64,000 nucleotides of DNA from Lachnospiraceae bacterium. GTDB taxonomy: Bacteria > Bacillota > Clostridia > Lachnospirales > Lachnospiraceae. Shown here piece after piece: positions 8,430 to 17,551 of this stretch; within the stretch, counting starts at the first letter, position 1; every line of letters begins with the position of its first letter. A model generated the notes under the pieces. The model searched no databases and was not told the DNA's origin. It saw nothing but the letters and a program-made list of their open reading frames with translations. The stretch spans positions 32,668 to 96,667 of the forward strand of contig JAILNS010000002.1 of NCBI GenBank assembly GCA_024691305.1, in the 5' to 3' direction. The translations under genes and the position numbers were made by a program.

Positions 8430-9662
8430 CTATTGATTGATTATTTCTGTGACGCGAACGCCGAAACTTTCTTCTATTACTACTACTTCCCCTTTAGCAA
8501 CGAACTTGCCGTTTACTAAAACATCTACGGGTTCACCCGCTATCTTGTCAAGCTCCAGGATGGTACCCGGGGCAAAATCAAGTATTTCCTGTATCGATTT
8601 ACTGGTGCGACCAAGCTCTACGGTCACCTCCAGCGGAACATCCATGATAATGCCGATATTTTCTCCGCCCGGAAGTGGCATATTGGGCGTCAGATTCTGG
8701 AACTGGGCCGGCATAACATTGGTAGGATTAACCGGTTGTGCATACATCTGCGGCATTGGCTGTGCATACATCTGCGGCATTGGTTGTGCATATCCGCCCA
8801 TTCCGGCCGAAGGGTCGGGCATGGGTTGTGCAGCCATTGGCTGAGCCTCCGGCATAGGTGCTACCGGTGTAACCGGTGCTGAAGGCGCTACCGGTTCAGG
8901 CTCGGGTGCAGGTGCAGGTTCAGGTGACTGACTCGACAAGAACACATTACATAGTTCTCTGGCAAAATCAAGCGGGTACAGTTGCATTATAGTCGAATCC
9001 ACAAGATCGTCTATCTGCATCCTAAATGCTACCTTGGCAAAAGTGCCTCCCAAGAATTCAGCAATTTCAGCCCCGGCTTTGCCTTCGGTAAAATCTACCT
9101 GTGAAGCCTCCGGAGGCGATATATCGATCATCTTACCAAGCATTGTGGACAACGAAGTTGCCGAAGCACCCATCATCTGGTTCATCGCTTCCGAAATGGC
9201 GGACATATGAAGTTCACTCAGTTCCGTTGTTTCTTCAATGTTAGTACCGTCTCCGCCCATCATCAGGTCTGTGATCACCAACACATCATGCTGTTTTAAG
9301 ACCAGAATGTTTGACCCGTCCAGTCCAACCGTGTACTTGATCTGAATAAATACACAAGGTTTTTCATAATCAGCTATGACATTATCCCACGTGGCCAGAG
9401 TGACCGTAGGTGTGGTTATATTGACCTTACGATTGACCAAGGAATACAGAGTAGTGGCAGATGAACCCATCGAAATATTGGCCACCTCACCTATCGCGTC
9501 GCACTCCATAGCAGACAATTCTTCATCGCCTACTTTAGATCCGCCGCTGTCTGCACTCGGTTCTGCACCAGATCCGGAACCGGAATCCGCTCCACTGTCG
9601 GAGCCTACATCCATGCCGCTTAGGAGAGCATTGATCTCGTCCTGTGACAGCATTCCATCCAT
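8430..9662 (-). CDS. fliY: FliY, flagellar switch protein with CheC and FliN domains
   Basis: The 410-residue protein has three parts. Residues about 4-15 (MLSQDEINALLS) form a FliM-type CheY-P binding peptide. Residues about 50-245 form a CheC/CheX-type phosphatase domain with two helix motifs (ECDAIGEVANISMG and HMSAISEAMNQMMG). A C-terminal SpoA/FliN domain (about 330-405) assembles in the C-ring. The linker (about 248-325) is rich in Pro, Met, Ala and Gln and contains a perfect tandem repeat. In Bacillus FliY dephosphorylates CheY-P at the switch. It is longer than Bacillus FliY because of the linker. It lies 4 bp after fliM. Confidence 0.95.
   Translation of the reverse strand: MDGMLSQDEINALLSGMDVGSDSGADSGSGSGAEPSADSGGSKVGDEELSAMECDAIGEVANISMGSSATTLYSLVNRKVNITTPTVTLATWDNVIADYEKPCVFIQIKYTVGLDGSNILVLKQHDVLVITDLMMGGDGTNIEETTELSELHMSAISEAMNQMMGASATSLSTMLGKMIDISPPEASQVDFTEGKAGAEIAEFLGGTFAKVAFRMQIDDLVDSTIMQLYPLDFARELCNVFLSSQSPEPAPAPEPEPVAPSAPVTPVAPMPEAQPMAAQPMPDPSAGMGGYAQPMPQMYAQPMPQMYAQPVNPTNVMPAQFQNLTPNMPLPGGENIGIIMDVPLEVTVELGRTSKSIQEILDFAPGTILELDKIAGEPVDVLVNGKFVAKGEVVVIEESFGVRVTEIINQ
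8737..8784. repeat. Two tandem 24-bp units in the fliY linker
   Basis: Two 24-bp units, identical apart from the final base, with a partial third copy, encode the repeated octapeptide QPMPQMYA in the FliY linker. The unit keeps the reading frame, so copy number can change without inactivating the protein. Confidence 0.85.
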
Positions 9663-9666
9663 GCAG

Positions 9667-10647
9667 TCATTCCTCCTCTCTGATCACGGAAGTGATCTTC
9701 ATTGCGAATTTTTCTTTGTTGTAACCCGGTAAGCCGGTAAACTTACGTATGTTACCGACATATACGTCAAGTTCGGAATCGACATCCGTATCAACCCTTA
9801 TTACATCTCCGGGCTGCAACATAACAAAATCGCCTACCGATATATTGCTCGTTCCAAGCACTGCTCTGATCGGAATGTCAACATGTCTGATCATTGCTTC
9901 AAGATTATCGGCATATTGTTCTCCACTGATTTCAACCATATTGGAGAACCAGAACTTAGTATTAAGTTTATCCATAACGTCTTCCAATGTAAAGAACGGA
10001 AGACAGATATTGAAAAAGCCTTCGGTATCGCCAATCTTTACGTTAAGAGTAACGATGGCGATCATATCGCTCGGTGAGATTATCTGTGCAAATGCAGGAT
10101 TTGTCTCTATGCGGTCCAAAACAGGATTTATCTCAACCACATTCTTCCAGGGATCACGCATAAGCTGCATACAAACGACCATCATTTTTTGGAGTATGGT
10201 CATTTCAATCTCTGAAAAATCCCTGCTTCTCTCCAGCGCTTCTCCCTGGCCACCAAGCATCCTGTCTATCATGGCAAACCCGAGATTGGGAGCCATATCA
10301 AGTATAACAGTACCGTTCAAGGGATGAAAATTGATTATCCCCAGTATTGACGGCGAAGCAAGAGCATTGGTAAATTCGGAAAAGGTAACAGTTTCCGAGC
10401 TGGCAACCGCAACCTGCACGGTCTTTCGTAAATATACAGGAAGGTTGGTCGACAAAAGTCTTCCGTAATGCTCATGTATGATCTCCAGTGTCCTCAAGTG
10501 TTCCTTGGAAAACTTGGCCGGACGCTTAAAGTCATAATTCTTTACCTGTTTTTCATTTGTATCCGACAGTGTATCTGCATCAAGTTCACCGGTACTTAAA
10601 GCCGCCAGCAGATTGTCTATCTCATTTTGTGACAGAACTTCGCTCAA
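9667..10647 (-). CDS. fliM: FliM, flagellar motor switch protein
   Basis: This 326-residue protein has the N-terminal CheY-P binding motif LSQNEIDNLLAA (residues 5-16), a CheC-like middle domain with the GQGEALERSRDFSEIE region, and a C-terminal SpoA domain that contacts FliY. FliM receives CheY-P and passes the signal to FliG. The start is a TTG at 10647 with AGAGGGG seven bases upstream; no ATG nearer the conserved motif exists. Its stop is 4 bp before fliY. Length is normal for the family. Confidence 0.96.
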   Translation of the reverse strand: MSEVLSQNEIDNLLAALSTGELDADTLSDTNEKQVKNYDFKRPAKFSKEHLRTLEIIHEHYGRLLSTNLPVYLRKTVQVAVASSETVTFSEFTNALASPSILGIINFHPLNGTVILDMAPNLGFAMIDRMLGGQGEALERSRDFSEIEMTILQKMMVVCMQLMRDPWKNVVEINPVLDRIETNPAFAQIISPSDMIAIVTLNVKIGDTEGFFNICLPFFTLEDVMDKLNTKFWFSNMVEISGEQYADNLEAMIRHVDIPIRAVLGTSNISVGDFVMLQPGDVIRVDTDVDSELDVYVGNIRKFTGLPGYNKEKFAMKITSVIREEE

Positions 10648-10677
10648 TCCGGATCCCCTCTCAAGTCAGTTCTTCTC

Positions 10678-11193
10678 TTACTGGAACATGTATTCACCGA
10701 ATGATACGTTAAATATAAAATCGGAATCATACAGTGCCTGCACTCTTTCGAGAATCTGCTGTTTGATCATTTCCTGATTAGCCTGAGCTTCTTCTACGGT
10801 ATACTGACTGATGACATCACGGATCTGATCTTTTATAAGGCTTTCCTGTGCTGACAGGTCCGACCCGTATGTGGCATAATCCTCATGATCTTTGTTTATC
10901 GAGAAGCTCGCTTCAACCAGGCAGTAATGATCTTTGTCATCGGTTTTCTTAAGCGGTATCGTCATACTTTCGGAAACGCTGTATACATCAATGCTGGTCA
11001 TCGGAACAGCAGATGCATCAACAGTGGCACTTGTCTGGGATTCAACCTCAAGGCTCAATGCCGATGATATTCCGTTTATGAGAGCCGATGTCTTATTGGC
11101 GGTTCCAACAAGAGAAACCATCATTATGACATTTAATATGGTGTTTATAAGCACCAATACCAATATTACGATTGACAGCAGATTTCTTTTCAT
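10678..11193 (-). CDS. fliL: FliL, flagellar basal body-associated protein
   Basis: The 171-residue protein has one N-terminal membrane helix (about 5-27) and an extracytoplasmic domain. The C-terminal GDDxxxQYT-like region and the final VSFGEYMFQ agree with FliL, which forms rings around stators and supports motor torque. Start is ATG with GAAGGTG upstream. It sits between motB and fliM, the usual place. The family is divergent and context raises the confidence. Confidence 0.88.
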   Translation of the reverse strand: MKRNLLSIVILVLVLINTILNVIMMVSLVGTANKTSALINGISSALSLEVESQTSATVDASAVPMTSIDVYSVSESMTIPLKKTDDKDHYCLVEASFSINKDHEDYATYGSDLSAQESLIKDQIRDVISQYTVEEAQANQEMIKQQILERVQALYDSDFIFNVSFGEYMFQ

Positions 11194-11225
11194 AATGCAC
11201 CTTCGTGTTAAAACTTTTCACTGAA

Positions 11226-12068
11226 TCAGTAGTTGCTCAGTGAGTTATATATTTTGATCTCAACCCTTCTGTTCTTGCTCCTGCCTTCAGCGGTTGAATT
11301 GTCCGCTACCGGAACATATTCTCCGCGTCCCGCATGTTTAACATTGGCCGGATCAAGACTAGTATTGCTCAAAAGATAATTGAATACCGATAATGCACGC
11401 CCGGAACTTAGTTCATCATTGTTGGAGTATTTTGCCCCATGCATGGGAACGTTATCCGTATGTCCTTCTATTTCAATAGTGCTTGTTGCATACTTATCAA
11501 GAATTACCCCTATAAGATCAAGCACCGGCAAGCACTCGGGTTTGAGTTCCACGCTTCCCGAATCAAACAGGATGGATCCTTTGAGTGTCAGCTGGACATA
11601 TTGAGATGTGAAGTCGATATCAACTTCATTTTGCATCTCGTTTTCTTCAAGAGCTTCAGCTATGCGTTCAGCCAGTTCTTCGGATTCCTCCAGTCCGGAT
11701 TTGGTCATTTCCTCCATCATGTCGGTTTCTGTCTCCGAATCTGCGCTTGAACTTTCTTCAGCCTGCACCTCATATTCATCGCCTTCGGAATTTAACCCCA
11801 TTGAGTTGATATAATCCGAAAGTTCATTTAACTGGCTCACGCCGTTTGATACGAGAACCCCGTCTCCTATTGCGCTGGATCCTGCTTCAAATATGCTAAA
11901 CGTCGATTTGCTGAAAGATGCAACTATCAGTTCGTATTTTTCTTCGTTTATCGAAGACATTGAGAAAAGCAAAACGAAAAAGCAAAGGAGCAGGTTCATC
12001 AGGTCGGCAAAGGTAGATTGCCACGCCGGCGCGCCTTTCGGGGGCTCATCAGGCTTTCTGTTAGCCAT
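11226..12068 (-). CDS. motB: MotB, stator subunit with OmpA-like peptidoglycan binding
   Basis: I start this 280-residue protein at the ATG at 12068 rather than 39 bases upstream because GGAGGTGGAG precedes it and it overlaps the motA stop as ATGGCTAA. Residues about 16-40 form the single membrane helix, with the ion-carrying aspartate D22 in STFADLMNLL, the proton-type MotB pattern. A flexible acidic linker (about 85-140) precedes an OmpA-like domain with EGHTDNVP and the following SSGRALSV segment, which anchors the stator to peptidoglycan. MotA is its partner. Confidence 0.95.
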   Translation of the reverse strand: MANRKPDEPPKGAPAWQSTFADLMNLLLCFFVLLFSMSSINEEKYELIVASFSKSTFSIFEAGSSAIGDGVLVSNGVSQLNELSDYINSMGLNSEGDEYEVQAEESSSADSETETDMMEEMTKSGLEESEELAERIAEALEENEMQNEVDIDFTSQYVQLTLKGSILFDSGSVELKPECLPVLDLIGVILDKYATSTIEIEGHTDNVPMHGAKYSNNDELSSGRALSVFNYLLSNTSLDPANVKHAGRGEYVPVADNSTAEGRSKNRRVEIKIYNSLSNY

Positions 12069-12861
12069 CTTCTCCACCTCCGCCGGCATCGCTTCCAACG
12101 CCTTCACGATCCTTAGGTGCCAGGAACGACTTGAGTTTCTCTTCTATAACTCTGGGGTTTTCTCCGGCCTGTATTGACAGGAGTCCCTCTATCTCTATTT
12201 CTTTGGCCTGCATCTCGACTTCGTTATTGGCCTTGAGTTTAGATGCAACAGGAGCACATATCCAGTTTGCAAGCATGGAACCATACAAAGTAGTAAGCAG
12301 TGCAACTGCCATCGAAGGACCGATACTGGACGGATCATCCATGTTCTGAAGCATGTTAACAAGTCCGACCAGGGTACCGATCATACCCCAGGCAGGACCC
12401 ATGGATCCCAGATCCTCCCAGAATCCAATACATTTCTTATGTCTTCCTTCTATCGAAACCAGTTCCGTCTCCATTATGCCTCGTACAAGTTCGGGGTCAG
12501 TTCCGTCGACGACCAGCATTATTCCTTTTTTCAGGAAAGGATCATCCAGATTGCCGGCAGCCTCTTCAAGTGCCAGAAGACCTTCCTTACGCGCAACGTT
12601 AGACAACTCTATGATCTTGCCTATGATCTCTCCTGTATTAAAGTTCGGAACTTTGAGGATAAGCTTGAACGATTTAAGCCCGTTAACAAAAGACGGTATT
12701 GAGTTTGCTGCGAGTATACTACAGAACGCGCCGCCGAATGTGATAAGAGCCGAGGGCGGGTCAAGGAAATTAAGGATAACAGCAAAACTGTTACCAAAAA
12801 CGATACCAAATATTACGAGGCCCAAACATATGACCAGGCCAAGCAGTGAAGCAATATCCAC
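12061..12861 (-). CDS. motA: MotA, stator ion-channel subunit
   Basis: This 266-residue protein has four membrane helices and the conserved MotA segment GPAWGMIGTLVGLVNML (about 153-169) in the third helix, with the channel proline. The cytoplasmic loop (about 60-145) holds the charged residues that touch FliG. It pairs with MotB to turn proton flow into torque. It overlaps motB by 8 bp. The C-terminal tail is Gly-rich (GGGGEDG), partly because it encodes the motB ribosome binding site. Confidence 0.95.
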   Translation of the reverse strand: MDIASLLGLVICLGLVIFGIVFGNSFAVILNFLDPPSALITFGGAFCSILAANSIPSFVNGLKSFKLILKVPNFNTGEIIGKIIELSNVARKEGLLALEEAAGNLDDPFLKKGIMLVVDGTDPELVRGIMETELVSIEGRHKKCIGFWEDLGSMGPAWGMIGTLVGLVNMLQNMDDPSSIGPSMAVALLTTLYGSMLANWICAPVASKLKANNEVEMQAKEIEIEGLLSIQAGENPRVIEEKLKSFLAPKDREGVGSDAGGGGEDG

Positions 12862-12956
12862 AATAGTTCTCCGTAAAAAGTGATTAGGTATTTAACGCAC
12901 GAAAACAAGCCATAATATCCCCTACCCATCAGGCAGTTCCGGGAATAAGGCCGATT

Positions 12957-13139
12957 TTATGCAAAAATATCCTTTCTATACGATTTTACTAAATCTTTGA
13001 TGTCTTGTCTACTTTCTTTTATGATTATTTTACGTCCCGTAGTGAACGAAACGACCGTATCCGGGGTCTCCTCGACGAGCTCGATGAGGTCCGGATTTAT
13101 AAGCACTTTTACACCGTTGATTTTAGTAACTTCGATCAT
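12957..13139 (-). CDS. flbD: FlbD/SwrD-family small flagellar protein
   Basis: The 60-residue protein matches the FlbD family found in Firmicute flagellar operons. It has the pattern MIEVTKINGxxxxINPDLIE at its start and a KIIIKES segment at about 37-43. In Bacillus the homologue SwrD raises motor power for swarming. It lies between flgE and motA, its common location. It is not the enteric FlhD or the Caulobacter sigma-54 regulator that shares the FlbD name. Confidence 0.9.
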   Translation of the reverse strand: MIEVTKINGVKVLINPDLIELVEETPDTVVSFTTGRKIIIKESRQDIKDLVKSYRKDIFA

Positions 13140-13160
13140 ACAAACACCTCAAACGCCTTA

Positions 13161-13188
13161 TGGGGAGCCGTCATAAGACGGTTCCCCA
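13161..13188 (-). other. Strong RNA hairpin between flgE and flbD
   Basis: The two 12-base arms TGGGGAGCCGTC and GACGGTTCCCCA are complementary except for one position and enclose a 4-base loop. The hairpin lies between the flgE stop and the flbD start inside the operon. It lacks a U-run on the operon strand, so it is more likely an mRNA stabiliser or processing point than a terminator. Confidence 0.6.
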
Positions 13189-13218
13189 AATGTAGCACTT
13201 TATATATCAGATCTATGA

Positions 13219-14829
13219 TTATCTCTTCAGGTTCGTAAGTTCTTCAAGCAGTGTATCGGATACTGTTATGATACGTGAGTTTGCCTGGAATCCACGCTGT
13301 GTCGTGATCATTGTAGTAAACTCGTTTGCAAGGTCAACGTTTGACATCTCGAGCACGCCGCTTGTCATGTAGTCGCCATTAGCTGTTATATCAATACCTA
13401 TCCCGTCAAATTCGCCTGAGTTTGGAGTAGATGTATACAGGTTGTCTCCTGCTTTCTCAAGACCTGCTGCATTTGCAAATGCCGCAACTGCGATCTGACC
13501 TAAGATCTTACTCTGACCGTTATCATATGTACCTGTGATGATACCGTCCTTTGATACCGATACGCCGGAGAGTTCTCCGAGCCTTCTACCTGTTCCGAGC
13601 CCTGCAGTATTACCGTTTGTTGCAGCCACGGTGGACGTTCCGTTGTTGTTATACATGGTAGTATTGGTAAAATCGATCGTTATATCCGAGAAATTAGCAT
13701 CTGTAGCAGGAAAATCCAAAACCATAGTCGCATCATCTGCAGTGGTAGCATCCGCAGTTGCGCTTATGCCCTTGAAAAGACCGGTATCCTTATCAAAATG
13801 GAGGTATGCCGCATTAGATGCTGTTCCACTTTTTGAAACGGTAAGGCTTCCATCACTTTCATTAAATGTCCAGGAATCATACTTGTCAGACTTCCCGTTG
13901 TCATCCAGAGTGATCTTGAACGCTGCAGCCAGCTCTGCACTGTCAGCAGTTGTAGTAACCTCGTTATCTCCATTGTATAATTTGTACGTTGTTACCCCTT
14001 CGGTAGTGACAGCCTGTATGCTGTATCCGCTTGCAAGGGCTGTAAGTTTGTCTTTATTGGTATATGCGACATCCCCTCCGAATGTGGGGTTAAGTCCTGT
14101 AACTTCTTCTCCTTCAGAATTAAGTATCTTGTCTAACTGAATGTAGAAATCTCCGACTGCCTCTCCTGCGTCGTTGAATAATTCATGAATGGAAAATCTT
14201 GCATTATACTGATATCCAAGATTGTCATAGAAACTGAGTCCTATAACTTTTCCTGTCGAAGATGTAACATTGACGTCATTTTTATCAACGATACCGGATA
14301 CATAAGCAAGGCTTGTTGCTTCCGGAGGATATGTCATATTCTCTGCCGACATTATGCGAAGAGGGGATACCTTATCCTGGATCACATTACCGTCTGCATC
14401 CGACTGCCATCCCATTACCGTATACCCCGTTGAACTCATGACCAGATTGCCGACACCGTCTACACAGAAAGCACCGTCTCTGGTAAAGAAATTATCGGAT
14501 CCGTTAGAAACAACGAAGAAGCTGTCGCCGGTGATCATTATGTCAAAAGGATTGTTTGTACTTTGAGCTGAACCCTGCTGGGTTATGGCTGTTGATATTG
14601 CACCGGTCTTTGCGCCGAGACCGATCTGACGGGCGTTGATACCGCCGGCACCGGTGTTTGCATTTGCTGCTGATGCATTCTGGGTTGTCTGATAAAGCAG
14701 ATCCTGGAATGTCATCGACTGTGACTTATATGCTGTAGTATTTACGTTAGCTATATTGTTACCTATTACGTCCATCCTCGTCTGGTGGGTCTTAAGACCT
14801 GCGACGCCGGAAAAAAGTGATCTCATCAT
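13219..14829 (-). CDS. flgE: FlgE, flagellar hook protein
   Basis: The 536-residue protein begins with the rod/hook signature SLFSGVAGLKTHQTRMDVIG NNIAN (residues about 4-28, D0 domain) and ends with the matching coiled-coil segment DLANEFTTMITTQRGFQAN (about 502-520). The FlgE-type D1 and D2 regions lie between. The central part (about 240-420) is Thr, Ala and Asp-rich and carries the strain-variable outer domains. FlgE is secreted by the flagellar system and polymerises under the FlgD cap. The larger size compared with Bacillus FlgE comes from this centre. A GAAGGAGG site precedes the ATG. Confidence 0.95.
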   Translation of the reverse strand: MMRSLFSGVAGLKTHQTRMDVIGNNIANVNTTAYKSQSMTFQDLLYQTTQNASAANANTGAGGINARQIGLGAKTGAISTAITQQGSAQSTNNPFDIMITGDSFFVVSNGSDNFFTRDGAFCVDGVGNLVMSSTGYTVMGWQSDADGNVIQDKVSPLRIMSAENMTYPPEATSLAYVSGIVDKNDVNVTSSTGKVIGLSFYDNLGYQYNARFSIHELFNDAGEAVGDFYIQLDKILNSEGEEVTGLNPTFGGDVAYTNKDKLTALASGYSIQAVTTEGVTTYKLYNGDNEVTTTADSAELAAAFKITLDDNGKSDKYDSWTFNESDGSLTVSKSGTASNAAYLHFDKDTGLFKGISATADATTADDATMVLDFPATDANFSDITIDFTNTTMYNNNGTSTVAATNGNTAGLGTGRRLGELSGVSVSKDGIITGTYDNGQSKILGQIAVAAFANAAGLEKAGDNLYTSTPNSGEFDGIGIDITANGDYMTSGVLEMSNVDLANEFTTMITTQRGFQANSRIITVSDTLLEELTNLKR

Positions 14830-14852
14830 AAGGCAAGTTCCTCCTTCAAAAT

Positions 14853-15260
14853 TTAAGCTATGACTGCACCGTCTATATTGGTGAATATGTTATCATTGGT
14901 ATCTGTTTGATCCATGGCAGTGACCACTGTCTGATTGGGTACGTTCACGATAAATGCCAATGAATCGACCATTACGAGTGAGTCCTTGATTCCTTTCATC
15001 TGCGCCCTTACCGTTCCTTCGGTAAGCCTTTCCAACTGTTCGTCCGTCATACGGATATTTCTGTCTTCAAGTCTTCCTGCGGCATGTTTCGAAAACTTAA
15101 GTGATATCTTATCATCTTCTTTTGTTTCCGAAGCCTTTGCATTAAAGATATCCTGAAACGAAAGCCCGTTTGCCGTAACTTCTGTGGTTGTGCCGGTCTT
15201 GTTATGCAGGAGCTGTTCGGCTGCCTGATTTATACTTATATGATTGTTTATGACCTGCAT
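14853..15260 (-). CDS. TIGR02530-type flagellar operon protein
   Basis: The 135-residue protein matches the small family found next to flgD/flgE in Firmicutes. The core is KFSKHAAGRLEDRNIRMTDE (about 54-73) followed by LERLTEGTVRAQMKGIKDSL and a short beta-rich end ending in GAVIA. Its role is not established; position suggests a part in hook assembly or hook gene control. It lies between flgD and flgE with gaps of 18 and 23 bp. No signal peptide or membrane helix is seen. Confidence 0.85.
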   Translation of the reverse strand: MQVINNHISINQAAEQLLHNKTGTTTEVTANGLSFQDIFNAKASETKEDDKISLKFSKHAAGRLEDRNIRMTDEQLERLTEGTVRAQMKGIKDSLVMVDSLAFIVNVPNQTVVTAMDQTDTNDNIFTNIDGAVIA

Positions 15261-15278
15261 TTTGTACCTCTTCTAAGG

Positions 15279-15935
15279 TTATTCTTCTTCTGCGATAGCG
15301 ATCAGGTTCGACATCCTGTTGGTATATTCGTCAAGTTTGGCTTTGAACTCATCGCTTCCAAGCAAGTTCTTTTCCCAATCCGTAAGATTGTTATAGATGG
15401 ATGCCGCTTCCTCTACCTGTGCCTTGTCTGCAAGTGTAAGTGTGCTCAGGTCGGGAAGATTTCCGAGAGCCTCTACAAAAGCTGCTGAGTTCTTCATTGC
15501 TGTAAGATAATCATTATCAACTACGTTTTTAAGATCATCCATCGAATACAGTTCGCCGTTTATCGAGAGATACGCTTTTCCGCCCTCGTATGATACATAA
15601 TCTACATTCCCCTGAACCTCGGTGGTCGATCCGTCTGCTCCCGCCACATCCATGATGACGGTCTGCCCTACAAGTGTTGAGGCTCTGCTTAATGCCATAT
15701 TGGATGACATTCCCTGAAGTTCTTCAACCTGTGTAAACTGAGCATACTGTGTAACCCATTCTGTATTTTCCGTAGGCTCCATCGGATCCTGGTATTTCAT
15801 CTGTGCAACGAGAAGCTGCAGGAAATCCTCTTTTTTAACGCTGTCGGATGATCCGGATGTTGTTGTGCTGCTTAAGGAATTTTGTGTTGCGCTTGTAACT
15901 ATCTCGCCATTTTCTATTACTGCTGAAACTGCCAT
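15279..15935 (-). CDS. flgD: FlgD, hook capping protein, with unusual C-terminus
   Basis: The first about 130 residues carry the FlgD signature: KEDFLQLLVAQMKYQDPMEP (about 35-54), then NTEWVTQYAQFTQVEEL and SSNMALSRASTLVGQTV. FlgD caps the growing hook and directs FlgE assembly. After about residue 130 the usual Tudor and Ig-like FLN domains are not recognisable; instead there is a short beta stretch and a helical, acidic tail (about 145-218). The 218-residue length is near normal. Position between fliK and flgE supports the name. Confidence 0.9.
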   Translation of the reverse strand: MAVSAVIENGEIVTSATQNSLSSTTTSGSSDSVKKEDFLQLLVAQMKYQDPMEPTENTEWVTQYAQFTQVEELQGMSSNMALSRASTLVGQTVIMDVAGADGSTTEVQGNVDYVSYEGGKAYLSINGELYSMDDLKNVVDNDYLTAMKNSAAFVEALGNLPDLSTLTLADKAQVEEAASIYNNLTDWEKNLLGSDEFKAKLDEYTNRMSNLIAIAEEE

Positions 15936-15946
15936 ATTGTTTCCTC

Positions 15947-17467
15947 CTATGCCATGTAATCAACGGTATTGCCTGCACTCGCCATCATCTCTGCGGTTAT
16001 TCTGTCGGCTTCTTCCATTTCTTCTGTTTCTTCACCTTCCATGGCATTTAAGTCTATCTTTCGAACTCTTCCGCTGCGTCCTATCCCGTTTCCGGAACGG
16101 CCTTGGTCGGGATTGTCTCCCTGTCCCTGCGAATTGTCGCGATTTCTGTCAAATCCCTGTGACGCTACGGCTACTTCAACCTGTTCTATCTTTATTCCCT
16201 GAGCTTCAAGAGATTCTCTAAGCTGTGTCACCTGACTTTCGATAGCAGCTCTTACGCTTTCGTCCTGAGCAAAAAACTGAGCTGTGATCTGTCCGTTTTG
16301 GGATTGGAGATTGACTCTTACGCTTCCGAGGCTTGCAGGATGAAGATTCATCTCAAGTTCTGTAACTTCCTGGCTCAAGTTTGCTCTCATACTGTCCATG
16401 ATCTGATTGGCAATATCCGAGGCCTCTGTTCTGAAGCTTGTAACTTCATCGGTTGCTGCCGTGAAGTTTTGTGTATTGATATCATTATTAAATTGTGCTG
16501 TCTGGGTAAATACAGGAGCCTCGGAAGCATGTTCTTCGTTCTTTTGCTGTCCTCGGCCTTCATATGACGGTTCCCCTGAATCAGACTGCGGTGCGCTCTC
16601 ACGGCTTATATTCGTAACTGCCTGGGATCCGGTAGCATCATCTACCTTCACATCCATCGATACGGTTTCGCCGTTTATCTGGGTTGTCACCTTGAAATCC
16701 TTCATACCCTCAAGCGGTTGTCCCTCGTTAAGTACGGGTTGTTCTTCCACCGGAGGTTTAGGAGCGATTTCATTCATCTGCATCGGCCCGTTCAGTTCTT
16801 CTGTCTGAGCGAGCACCTCATTCAGAGCTTCCTGCGATAGGTCCAGCTTATCAGTGAGGTCTGCTTTTACTTCGGTAACAAATTCCTGAAGTTCTCCAAG
16901 TGTCTGATAAAGGTTTTCATCGGTAAGTAGTGTTACTGTATCCTGATTACCCGATAAGGTTGTGACCAGTTCGGTCATCTTGGCCGGATCTAAGAGATCT
17001 GCCATTGTAAGCCCGTTTTCTTCAATTGCGTTTATCACTTCTTCAGGACTTACATTTAATTCCTGAGCAACCTGGTCAATGATCTGCTGTGCTGCCTCTG
17101 AGATCGTTTCAACAATCTCAGGTTTAACCTCTTCGGTCATTTCTCCGGGTTCTTTGGAATCTTTGGTGGAAACATCGTTCTTCTCGGCTTTGGCGGTATC
17201 TTTTTTTATGCTGTTATCAACGTCTTCCTTATCCGGAGATGCCTTTTCGGTCTTGTTGACATTGTCAACATTTCTTTCTTTGGGCTGTACCGGAGCGGAG
17301 TCTGAAGTTTCAGACGGTGCAGGAGCAATATTCATTGCTGTTGCCTGCGTTTCAACAGCGGATTTGAACTTGTTCATAAAGTCCTTACCGTTAGCCGGAG
17401 GTGTTCCACCTGCTTCGTTGACCATCGGAATTTTAAGTCCAAGGTCATTAACAGGTAATGTGGTCAT
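15947..17467 (-). CDS. fliK: FliK, hook-length control protein
   Basis: This 506-residue protein has a long, low-complexity Glu, Thr, Lys and Pro-rich N-terminal ruler region and a C-terminal Flg_hook domain (about residues 375-450). The diagnostic segments are LEMNLHPASLGSVRVNL and QLRESLEAQGIKIEQVEV. FliK is secreted and, through FlhB, stops hook growth at the right length. The final 50 residues are polar with Asn, Gly and Arg. A GGAGGA site precedes the ATG. It lies between the YlxF-like gene and flgD as in Bacillus. Confidence 0.92.
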   Translation of the reverse strand: MTTLPVNDLGLKIPMVNEAGGTPPANGKDFMNKFKSAVETQATAMNIAPAPSETSDSAPVQPKERNVDNVNKTEKASPDKEDVDNSIKKDTAKAEKNDVSTKDSKEPGEMTEEVKPEIVETISEAAQQIIDQVAQELNVSPEEVINAIEENGLTMADLLDPAKMTELVTTLSGNQDTVTLLTDENLYQTLGELQEFVTEVKADLTDKLDLSQEALNEVLAQTEELNGPMQMNEIAPKPPVEEQPVLNEGQPLEGMKDFKVTTQINGETVSMDVKVDDATGSQAVTNISRESAPQSDSGEPSYEGRGQQKNEEHASEAPVFTQTAQFNNDINTQNFTAATDEVTSFRTEASDIANQIMDSMRANLSQEVTELEMNLHPASLGSVRVNLQSQNGQITAQFFAQDESVRAAIESQVTQLRESLEAQGIKIEQVEVAVASQGFDRNRDNSQGQGDNPDQGRSGNGIGRSGRVRKIDLNAMEGEETEEMEEADRITAEMMASAGNTVDYMA

Positions 17468-17551
17468 TTGATTCCTCCTTTATATTTTCAATGTGCCTGT
17501 ATAAGGTGATTGCCCCATACACTTATTATATCGGTCCCGGGAAGGCTTAAC

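Noticed and set aside
13535..14140. Plus-strand open frame opposite flgE
   Set aside because: Shadow of a Thr/Ala-rich gene with no translation signal.
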